Source: Phascolarctobacterium sp.
GTDB taxonomy: Bacteria > Bacillota > Negativicutes > Acidaminococcales > Acidaminococcaceae
Direction of reading: 5' to 3'
Length of the DNA: 7,022 nt
Assembly (NCBI GenBank): GCA_024405645.1
Contig: JAKSOJ010000063.1
Location: forward strand, 1 to 7,022
A model generated the notes under the pieces. The model was not told the DNA's origin. It made no database searches and was given only the letters and a program-made list of their open reading frames with translations. Shown in pieces: positions 1 through 4,929 of the stretch (position 1 is the stretch's first letter; each line of letters begins with the position of its first letter). The position numbers and the translations under genes are program-made.

Positions 1-1334
1 CCGATAAACATGTAGATTACAAAGGTAATTGCGTAAGCGATGAGTGCGTAAGGAACTTGGGTTTTAGCATGTAGCATACAGTCGATTTCACAACAGTTGG
101 ATGTAAGAAGCGTTGCGTCTGAATAGAAGCATGCATGGCTGCAGAATACGGAACCAGAAATGATTGCTGCCATGGTGAGCAGAATATTTGCACCGCAAGC
201 TGCGCCCAGAGGAACAATAATGGTGATACAAATCGCAGGAACGCCCCAGCTATCGCCAGTAACAAACGCCAGAATACTTACCAATACAAATGCAACTGCC
301 GGGAAGGTTGCTGCACCTACGAAGGGAAGGCATTTGTTAATTACGTATTTGGGAAGGTTTATATCTGCACAAGCTTGTTTCATAAAGAATGCGAAAAGCA
401 AGAGAACCAAAGTAGGCATAAGCTCTTCGAAGCCTTTGATCCACAGTTCGCAGAAATCTTGGAAACCAACGATTTTACGAGGAATATACATTACAAAGCA
501 AGTAACGATGGAACCAATAAGAGCGAGGAACATATCATCCATAAGGATGGTGATAAGCATCATAACACCAAGGGGAACAAGGAAGTCGATGATGTTACCA
601 GTGTTGCGTTCATTGTAAACGTCATCTTCAACAGCTTCTACGTTTTTCATCTTTTCGTATTCTTTTTTCATAGGACCAATCGGAGGAATAACACCAATGA
701 TGAAAAGAGGCACGATGATAAGAGAAAGAGATGCGTAGAACATGTAGGGAGCACAATGCATATAAGCACTCATTGCAGATTCATAACCAAGGCCCTTTAC
801 GGCTTCTTGTCCATAGAAGTTACCTGCGTAGAAAACTGCCCATGTGGAGAAGGGAACAAGTACGCAAGCTGGTGCACCGGTTGAGTCGATAATGTAGGCC
901 ATTGTAGCTCTTGGAACGCGCATTTTATCAGCCAGACGTTTTAAACAGGAGCTGATAGTGATGATGTTCATATAGTCATCGATGAAGAGGATGCAACCAA
1001 GGCCCCATGCAGAGAGCAGAACGCTTTTAGCATCTTTGCAGTAGTGCCCAATCATATTAGCGATGGCGTGAGTACTTTTGGAAACATTCAAGAGAGCTCT
1101 CAAGCTTCCGAATAAACCGCAGACAAGCAAAATCCAAATATTATCCTTGTCTGTTGCAACCTTAAAGAACGCATCCATAGCGATATCCTTAAAGTTTTGA
1201 TCTGTAAAGTAGGCAATAATCGCATAGGCTGAAAGACAACCTAAAAGCAGAGCCTCGGTGGGTCTCTTAGCTTTAATCGCGAAAAAAATTACCACAAAAG
1301 GTGGGAGTAGGGTCCACAAACCGAAATCACCCAT
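1..1334 (-). CDS. nhaC: NhaC-family Na+/H+ antiporter, C-terminus cut by window edge
   Basis: Integral inner-membrane secondary transporter of the NhaC family, expected to exchange cytoplasmic Na+ for external H+; some relatives instead couple organic-acid exchange (malate/lactate), so the substrate is inferred. I translated 444 complete codons with no stop. Nearly the whole length is hydrophobic, with many membrane segments. Family signatures are FIDDYMN at residues 117-123, then an R-x-x-x-AYIIDSTGAPAC-type stretch near 142-157, TGDSWG at 359-364, and a C-terminal GSVF...SDATLL...H...TQVPYAL block at 394-430. Charged loops lie near 222-246. The start is the ATG at 1332-1334, preceded by AGGAAGGAAG (1343-1352) at good spacing and a consensus promoter. 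Odd: 18 cysteines in 444 residues, including a CCEIDC cluster at 414-419. It is monocistronic on its upstream side. Family call firm; ion specificity uncertain. Confidence 0.88.
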   Translation of the reverse strand, partial: MGDFGLWTLLPPFVVIFFAIKAKRPTEALLLGCLSAYAIIAYFTDQNFKDIAMDAFFKVATDKDNIWILLVCGLFGSLRALLNVSKSTHAIANMIGHYCKDAKSVLLSAWGLGCILFIDDYMNIITISSCLKRLADKMRVPRATMAYIIDSTGAPACVLVPFSTWAVFYAGNFYGQEAVKGLGYESAMSAYMHCAPYMFYASLSLIIVPLFIIGVIPPIGPMKKEYEKMKNVEAVEDDVYNERNTGNIIDFLVPLGVMMLITILMDDMFLALIGSIVTCFVMYIPRKIVGFQDFCELWIKGFEELMPTLVLLLFAFFMKQACADINLPKYVINKCLPFVGAATFPAVAFVLVSILAFVTGDSWGVPAICITIIVPLGAACGANILLTMAAIISGSVFCSHACFYSDATLLTSNCCEIDCMLHAKTQVPYALIAYAITFVIYMFI

Positions 1335-1439
1335 TGGAATCACTTCCTTCCTGGTAGTTTTAACACGAGCGAACATTATTCTTAGTGCCTGCCTAGATGC
1401 GTGCCTATACGTCAATGTCCTTCGTAAATTATCGCTTTA

Positions 1440-1467
1440 ATTATAGACTTTTTTTTCAGTATGTCAA
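1440..1467 (-). promoter_or_regulatory. nhaC promoter, TTGACA-16-TATAAT
   Basis: Read on the minus strand, a perfect -35 TTGACA (1462-1467) and a perfect -10 TATAAT (1440-1445) are separated by 16 bp; the spacer contains a run of eight A. Transcription would begin near 1433, giving a leader of roughly 100 nt before the nhaC ATG. Both hexamers match the sigma-70/sigma-A consensus exactly, so strong basal expression is inferred. Confidence 0.85.
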
Positions 1468-1470
1468 TAA

Positions 1471-1500
1471 AAATTTTGATAAATTTTCGCAATTTTTCGC
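1471..1500 (-). repeat. Three tandem 10-bp A/T-tract units upstream of the nhaC -35
   Basis: Minus-strand units GCGAAAAATT, GCGAAAATTT and ATCAAAATTT follow one another with an exact 10-bp period and end three bases before the nhaC -35 hexamer. In-phase A tracts in this position are known to act as UP elements or to bend DNA. Whether they do so here is inferred. Confidence 0.6.
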
Positions 1501-1564
1501 TAAAAAACCACTAATAATTTATATTAAATGCGTTTTGCTTGGATAATTCTAGGGCGTCCTTTGA

Positions 1565-1592
1565 TTTCCTCCGTTTTCCTCGTTTTTCCTCC
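1565..1592. repeat. Three-copy 10-bp pyrimidine repeat (TTTCCTCC-like)
   Basis: The plus strand shows three copies of a TTTCCTC(C/G) unit whose CCTC cores begin at 1568, 1578 and 1588, a strict 10-bp period. On the minus strand this reads as repeated GGAGGAAAA-like blocks. No start codon follows at ribosome-site distance on that strand, so they do not look like Shine-Dalgarno sites. The function is unknown. Confidence 0.5.
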
Positions 1593-1639
1593 TATTTATG
1601 AGCATAATAAAAATCTCTATTCCTAAATTTGAAAAAAAC

Positions 1640-1648
1640 TGTTATAAT
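1640..1648 (+). promoter_or_regulatory. Extended -10 promoter of the exported-protein gene
   Basis: TATAAT at 1643-1648 is preceded by TG one base upstream (1640-1641), forming an extended -10 (TGnTATAAT). No good -35 hexamer lies 16-18 bp upstream, which fits extended -10 promoters. Transcription would start near 1655, leaving a leader of about 25 nt before the ATG at 1680. Confidence 0.65.
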
Positions 1649-1679
1649 AAAGCGTAATCTTATTTTTGAGGTGAAATTC

Positions 1680-2384
1680 ATGAGAAAATCTCTTTTTACT
1701 GTTATAGCAGCTATGGTTATGAGCATGGCTTGTGCATGTGCTCTCGCATACAATCCTGGCGAAAGAACTATGCACCTTTTAGGTCAAACTTTAAATAGCA
1801 CTAAACATCCAGTTCATCTCGTAGTTGAAAAAACTATGGATATGAAGGATATCTACAAAAAAGAAGCGTATGATGCATTGCCCGAAGCAGGCAAGAGACG
1901 TACCAATCGTGCTATTTTTGATGAAGCAAATGGCATTTATGCAGAACGTAATACTACTTTAGACGGAGAAGGTAAGGTTCTGTCCGACTTTACCTATTTC
2001 TGCAAGGGTGGTCGTTGGTATTACATTAACTTTTTAGATAAATCCTACGACTCCATTCCCGAAGTATATGGCGTAGCAAAATCTTTTACCGATACTATGA
2101 CCGGTTGGTTTAATATGACTCCTGGTATGGGCAACGATCCTAAGACTGGCTATGATTTTGATCGCCTTATCAAAGAAAATGGTGGTTCTTTGTACTACTT
2201 CTTTGAAAAGGATACCGATAATTGGAAGGGCTATGGCCGCAGTGCTAACGATATGTTTACCGTAGTTGAGCTCACTGATGTTGTTGATGAAGAAAAAGCA
2301 TTTGCAACTCCTCCCGAAGATTATACTCGCGTTCCTAACGCTCAAATGCGTAACTATTCCAACCGCCTTTTCATGAAAAAATAA
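1680..2384 (+). CDS. Exported protein of unknown function with signal peptide
   Basis: I do not recognise this 234-residue protein. The start is the ATG at 1680, with GAGGTG at 1668-1673 six bases upstream; an in-frame TTG at 1629 lies before the -10 box and cannot be the start. The N-terminus is a classical signal peptide: Arg2-Lys3, a hydrophobic core at 5-20, and a likely signal peptidase I site after ALA at 21-23. Cysteines at 18 and 20 do not form a good lipobox, so a lipoprotein is less likely. The mature part (24-234) is soluble and rich in aromatics, with short strand-like segments such as GRWYYINFLDKSYDSIPE at 111-128, and has one cysteine (108). That pattern loosely recalls curved-sheet LolA/DUF4412-like proteins, a weak inference. 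It is transcribed alone and converges on cbiK, which gives no functional link. Confidence 0.8.
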   Translation: MRKSLFTVIAAMVMSMACACALAYNPGERTMHLLGQTLNSTKHPVHLVVEKTMDMKDIYKKEAYDALPEAGKRRTNRAIFDEANGIYAERNTTLDGEGKVLSDFTYFCKGGRWYYINFLDKSYDSIPEVYGVAKSFTDTMTGWFNMTPGMGNDPKTGYDFDRLIKENGGSLYYFFEKDTDNWKGYGRSANDMFTVVELTDVVDEEKAFATPPEDYTRVPNAQMRNYSNRLFMKK

Positions 2385-2400
2385 AATTAGCAAAAAAAAA

Positions 2401-2431
2401 ACCACTGTTACTCGAGTAGCAGTGGTTTTTT
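2401..2431 (+). terminator. Intrinsic terminator of the exported-protein gene
   Basis: A near-perfect inverted repeat at 2401-2426 (ACCACTG...CAGTGGT, one G-U wobble, TCGA at the tip) is followed by a run of T. It lies 16 bases after the stop codon. A run of nine A just upstream (2392-2400) means it could also work on the minus strand as a backup for cbiK. Confidence 0.9.
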
Positions 2432-2456
2432 GCTGTTAATTATGTGTAGTAAAATA

Positions 2457-2491
2457 AAAATCTCTGCTAATTCTTAGTTAGCAGAGATTTT
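2457..2491 (-). terminator. Intrinsic terminator of cbiK
   Basis: A perfect 14-bp inverted repeat, AAAATCTCTGCTAA (2457-2470) with TTAGCAGAGATTTT (2478-2491), encloses a 7-nt loop. Read on the minus strand it starts five bases after the cbiK stop codon and runs into a TTTTTATTTT tract. It is therefore best assigned to cbiK, though its symmetry may allow both directions. Confidence 0.88.
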
Positions 2492-2496
2492 ACTTT

Positions 2497-3303
2497 TTAA
2501 TGACTTTTGCTCATTGCAACCAAAACGTGTTGTGCGTACAATGCTTGAATTGCTTTGTTGCGACCAATGCCATGAAGATGGCCTTCGGTTTTAACGCCTC
2601 TAGCTTCGATTTGACATTTCCAACTGTCAACCTCATCACCGTACATATCGTTGTTGGCATGATCACCAGCAACAACCATAAGAGGATACATGTGAACCTT
2701 CTTGTAACCGCGTTCTAAAACTTTTTTGAGCACTGCATCGAAATTAGGATTATCTTCTTCTTCAACAGTACCTACTACGATTGGGAGCTTCATAGAGTCG
2801 AAAATTTCTTGCATTTTATTGTAAGTGTAACCATGTGCTTTATTGTTGTTTCTCGGAGTTCCGTGACCCATGAGCACAATGCCTTCGTTTTTGCCCAAAG
2901 GCGGGAATTGAGAAGCAATTGCGGCAGCAGTTAACTTATAATCTTCTTCTTCAACAATTAAAGGTTGAGATACAATAAATTTTTTGAACTTGGAAGCATA
3001 GGTGCTTGCCAAGGCTTCGATTTTTTGTTCAAATTCTTCGCCATGAAGCAAGTGGGTAGGTTGAAGGATAACTTCTTCGCAGCCTTCTTCAACTAATTTT
3101 TGTAAAATGCTTTCAGTATCTTCTATAAATAAGCCTTTTTCAGCTAAACGTTTGCGGATAAAATTAGATGTAAAAGCACGATATTGAGTATAAGCTGGAA
3201 ATGCTTCAGCCAAAGCTTGTTCAATGCCACCGATATCTTTTAAACGAGTTTCTGTAAATGTAGAGCCAAAACTAATAACAATAAGAGCTTTGAGAGATTT
3301 CAT
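2497..3303 (-). CDS. cbiK: CbiK-type sirohydrochlorin cobaltochelatase (cytoplasmic)
   Basis: Class II chelatase of 268 residues, expected to insert Co2+ into sirohydrochlorin (factor II), the cobalt-insertion step of the oxygen-independent cobalamin pathway. Family hallmarks are the N-terminal VISFGS segment (9-14), QPTHLLHGEEFE (81-92), LMGHGTP (144-150) carrying the probable metal-binding His147, a VEEED stretch (180-184) supplying the acidic ligand, and PLMVVAGDHANNDMYGDEVDSW (207-228) with His215. The length is usual for CbiK. No signal peptide is present, which argues for the cytoplasmic form rather than periplasmic CbiK variants. The start ATG (3301-3303) has AGGAGA nearby (3313-3318). 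The gene has its own promoter and terminator and no cobalamin gene beside it, so it is an orphan member here. CbiK enzymes can also insert Fe2+, so a siroheme or haem-related role is possible. Confidence 0.92.
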   Translation of the reverse strand: MKSLKALIVISFGSTFTETRLKDIGGIEQALAEAFPAYTQYRAFTSNFIRKRLAEKGLFIEDTESILQKLVEEGCEEVILQPTHLLHGEEFEQKIEALASTYASKFKKFIVSQPLIVEEEDYKLTAAAIASQFPPLGKNEGIVLMGHGTPRNNNKAHGYTYNKMQEIFDSMKLPIVVGTVEEEDNPNFDAVLKKVLERGYKKVHMYPLMVVAGDHANNDMYGDEVDSWKCQIEARGVKTEGHLHGIGRNKAIQALYAQHVLVAMSKSH

Positions 3304-3369
3304 ACGGATATGTCTCCTTTTGACACTATAAAATCTATTTTGTGTTCCATATTAATACAAACTAGAACT

Positions 3370-3398
3370 ATTATATATAGAGATTTTTGAATCGTCAA
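3370..3398 (-). promoter_or_regulatory. cbiK promoter, TTGACG-17-TATAAT
   Basis: On the minus strand, TTGACG (3393-3398) and TATAAT (3370-3375) are separated by 17 bp, one mismatch from full consensus. Transcription would start near 3363, leaving about 60 nt before the cbiK start. That is too short for a cobalamin riboswitch, and no B12-box-like segment is visible. Confidence 0.82.
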
Positions 3399-3410
3399 GA
3401 AAAATAGGAA

Positions 3411-3423
3411 TTATTACTAATAA
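3411..3423. promoter_or_regulatory. Inverted repeat upstream of the cbiK promoter, possible operator
   Basis: TTATTA-C-TAATAA is a perfect 6+1+6 inverted repeat, 12 bp upstream of the cbiK -35 hexamer. Its position fits an activator site, but the sequence is pure A/T apart from the centre, so chance is a real alternative. Confidence 0.25.
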
Positions 3424-3452
3424 ATAGACGAAAAATCTGCCAATATTATCTT

Positions 3453-3466
3453 AAAACCTTGGTTTT
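3453..3466. promoter_or_regulatory. AAAACC-TT-GGTTTT palindrome before the lysA -35, possible operator
   Basis: Perfect 6-bp arms around TT end two bases before the lysA -35 hexamer at 3469. It is too far from any stop codon, and its loop too short, to be a terminator. A binding site for a regulator of the decarboxylase gene is a plausible but unproven reading. Confidence 0.35.
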
Positions 3467-3468
3467 TA

Positions 3469-3497
3469 TTGACATCATAAGTAAAAGAGAGTAAGAT
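3469..3497 (+). promoter_or_regulatory. lysA promoter, TTGACA-17-TAAGAT
   Basis: A consensus -35 TTGACA (3469-3474) is followed, after 17 bp, by TAAGAT (3492-3497). The predicted start near 3504 leaves about 72 nt of leader, too short to contain a lysine riboswitch. Confidence 0.8.
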
Positions 3498-3554
3498 TAA
3501 TTATTATTTTGGTTTTTTATTTTTATTAATATATTTGAGGGAAACTCTATTTTT

Positions 3555-3572
3555 ATGAAAGAGAAAAGGTGA
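3555..3572 (+). CDS. Possible five-codon upstream ORF (MKEKR) before lysA
   Basis: ATG AAA GAG AAA AGG TGA lies in the lysA leader, in a different frame from lysA, and its stop falls four bases before the lysA ATG. The last codons and the stop overlap AAAGGTGA, the apparent ribosome site of lysA. A GAGGG at 3537-3541 could serve it, though the 13-base spacing is long. If translated, it would place ribosomes over the lysA ribosome site, which could couple or limit lysA translation. Two of its five codons are lysine. It may equally be a chance ATG. Confidence 0.25.
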   Translation: MKEKR

Positions 3573-3576
3573 AAAC

Positions 3577-4866
3577 ATGGCTAAAAAAATTCCTTTCGTA
3601 ACCAAAGAAAAAATCCAATCCATTATCGAAACTTATCCTACTCCGTTCCATCTGTATAATGAAGCAGGTATCCGTAATACCGCTCGTACCTTATACAAAG
3701 CATTTGCTTGGAACAAGGGATTTAAAGAATATTTTGCAGTTAAAGCTACTCCGAATCCTGCTATTCTCCAAATTCTGAGAGAAGAAGGTTGTGGTGCAGA
3801 CTGCTCCAGCTATACCGAACTTCTTATGAGTGATGCAGTTGGTTTCAAAGGCGACGAAATTATGTTCTCCTCCAATGCAACTCCTGCAGAAGATTTCAAG
3901 CTTGCTCGTAAACTCGATGTAACCATCAACCTTGATGATATCACCCATATCGATTTCTTGGAAAAGGTTGCAGATATTCCTGAGACTGTTTCCTGCCGTT
4001 ATAATCCTGGCGGAAAATTTGCTATTGCTAATAACATCATGGACAACCCTGGTGATGCAAAATATGGCATGACTCACGAACAAATCATCGAAGCCTACAA
4101 GATTTTGAAAGCTAAAGGTGTTAAGAATTTTGGCATGCATGCTTTCTTAGCTTCTAATACCGTAACCAATGAATACTATCCGGAATTGGCTCGTATTCTT
4201 TTCAAGGTTGCAGTAGAATTAAAAGAAAAAACTGGCGCACACATTTCTTTCATCAACCTGTCCGGTGGTATTGGTATCGCTTACCGTCCTGAACAAGATG
4301 AAAATGACCTCTTGGTTATTGGCGAAGGCGTTCGCAAAGTTTACGAAGAAATTCTCGTTCCTGCAGGTATGGGCGATGTTAAAATTTTCACCGAACTTGG
4401 TCGTTTCATGTTAGCTCCTCATGGTGGCTTGGTAACTACTGCTATTCATGAAAAACACACCTACAAAGAATATGTTGGTTGCGATGCTTGTGCTGCAAAC
4501 CTTATGCGTCCTGCAATTTATGGTTCCTATCATCACATTACTGTTCTCGGTAAAGAAGACGCAATCTGCGATCATAAATATGATGTAACCGGTGGCTTGT
4601 GTGAAAACAACGATAAATTCGCTGTTGATCGTATGCTTCCTCGCATCGATAAGGGCGATGTTCTTTTCATCCATGATGCTGGTGCTCATGGCTTTGCAAT
4701 GGGTTACAACTACAATGGTAAACTTCGTAGCGCAGAGCTTTTGCTTCAAGAAGATGGCAATGTAAAACTTATTCGCCGTGCAGAAACTCCGGCTGATTAC
4801 TTTGCAACCTTTGATTGCACAGAATTTGGTGCAGGTCTTGCTGAAAACGCAAAAATTAAAATGTAA
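3577..4866 (+). CDS. lysA: Diaminopimelate decarboxylase-family PLP enzyme (LysA-like, variant motifs)
   Basis: Fold-type III PLP decarboxylase of 429 residues: N-terminal alanine-racemase-like barrel, then a C-terminal sheet domain. The best guess is decarboxylation of meso-diaminopimelate to L-lysine in the cytosol. Lys56 in FAVKATPNP is the PLP Schiff-base lysine. Other marks are His188 in GMHAFLASN, the phosphate-binding SGGIG (229-233), ELGR (273-276), LMRPAIYGSYHHI (309-321), Cys342-Glu343 in GGLCEN, and HDAGAHGFAMGYNYN (366-380). Several differ from textbook LysA, where I recall HCHIGSQ, RVNP, EPGR and DAGAY; here they are HAFLASN, RYNPGG, ELGR and DAGAH. This places it in a divergent branch that may include D-ornithine/D-lysine decarboxylases, so the substrate is uncertain. 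The start ATG has AAAGGTGA four bases upstream. Single-gene unit with its own promoter and terminator. Confidence 0.85.
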   Translation: MAKKIPFVTKEKIQSIIETYPTPFHLYNEAGIRNTARTLYKAFAWNKGFKEYFAVKATPNPAILQILREEGCGADCSSYTELLMSDAVGFKGDEIMFSSNATPAEDFKLARKLDVTINLDDITHIDFLEKVADIPETVSCRYNPGGKFAIANNIMDNPGDAKYGMTHEQIIEAYKILKAKGVKNFGMHAFLASNTVTNEYYPELARILFKVAVELKEKTGAHISFINLSGGIGIAYRPEQDENDLLVIGEGVRKVYEEILVPAGMGDVKIFTELGRFMLAPHGGLVTTAIHEKHTYKEYVGCDACAANLMRPAIYGSYHHITVLGKEDAICDHKYDVTGGLCENNDKFAVDRMLPRIDKGDVLFIHDAGAHGFAMGYNYNGKLRSAELLLQEDGNVKLIRRAETPADYFATFDCTEFGAGLAENAKIKM

Positions 4867-4880
4867 TTAAGCAATAAATT

Positions 4881-4915
4881 ATCCCTCGACTTCAGTTGAA
4901 GCCGAGGGATTTTTC
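4881..4915 (+). terminator. Intrinsic terminator between lysA and mscS
   Basis: Arms at 4881-4894 and 4897-4910 (ATCCCTCG.CTTCA with TGAAG.CGAGGGAT) pair with a single A-C mismatch and a 2-nt tip, followed by TTTTTCTTTAT. It lies 14 bases after the lysA stop. On the minus strand the tail after the stem is only ATAATTTATT, so it would end mscS transcripts less efficiently. No other hairpin is seen for mscS. Confidence 0.92.
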
Positions 4916-4929
4916 TTTATATTTTAGAA

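Larger units (their letters stand above)
1335..1679. other. 345-bp divergent intergenic region between nhaC and the exported-protein gene
   Basis: This non-coding stretch holds the nhaC promoter and about 100 nt of leader on the minus strand, three phased A/T tracts, a three-copy 10-bp pyrimidine repeat, and the promoter and ribosome site of the exported-protein gene on the plus strand. I found no open frame with a ribosome site, no tRNA, and no riboswitch I could recognise. Confidence 0.8.

Noticed and set aside
135..884. A 249-codon open frame on the plus strand (and others at 160-618 and 1258-1440)
   Set aside because: They lie antisense to the nhaC frame, which is open throughout and carries clear family motifs. 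Their translations have low-complexity, non-protein-like composition, and no ribosome site is evident.
1604..1626. Similarity of an ATAAAAATCTCT stretch to the cbiK terminator at 2451-2466
   Set aside because: Only about a dozen AT-rich bases match, and no inverted repeat exists at the first site, so a dispersed repeat is not supported.
1629..1679. A 17-residue upstream extension of the exported protein starting at TTG 1629
   Set aside because: It would begin upstream of the extended -10 box and would bury the signal peptide; the ATG at 1680 has a good ribosome site and a proper signal peptide N-terminus.
1731..1742. Lipobox in the exported protein (Cys18 or Cys20)
   Set aside because: Neither cysteine is preceded by the usual L-[AS]-[GA] pattern, while ALA at 21-23 makes a good signal peptidase I site.
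2034..2405. Antisense open frame over the exported-protein gene
   Set aside because: It runs through the terminator hairpin and lacks a promoter and ribosome site; it is a shadow of the plus-strand gene.
3304..3363. Cobalamin riboswitch upstream of cbiK
   Set aside because: The predicted leader is only about 60 nt, is AT-rich, and has no B12-box-like sequence.
3504..3576. Lysine riboswitch (L box) upstream of lysA
   Set aside because: The leader is about 72 nt; the known riboswitch needs roughly twice that, and no multi-stem structure or terminator is visible.
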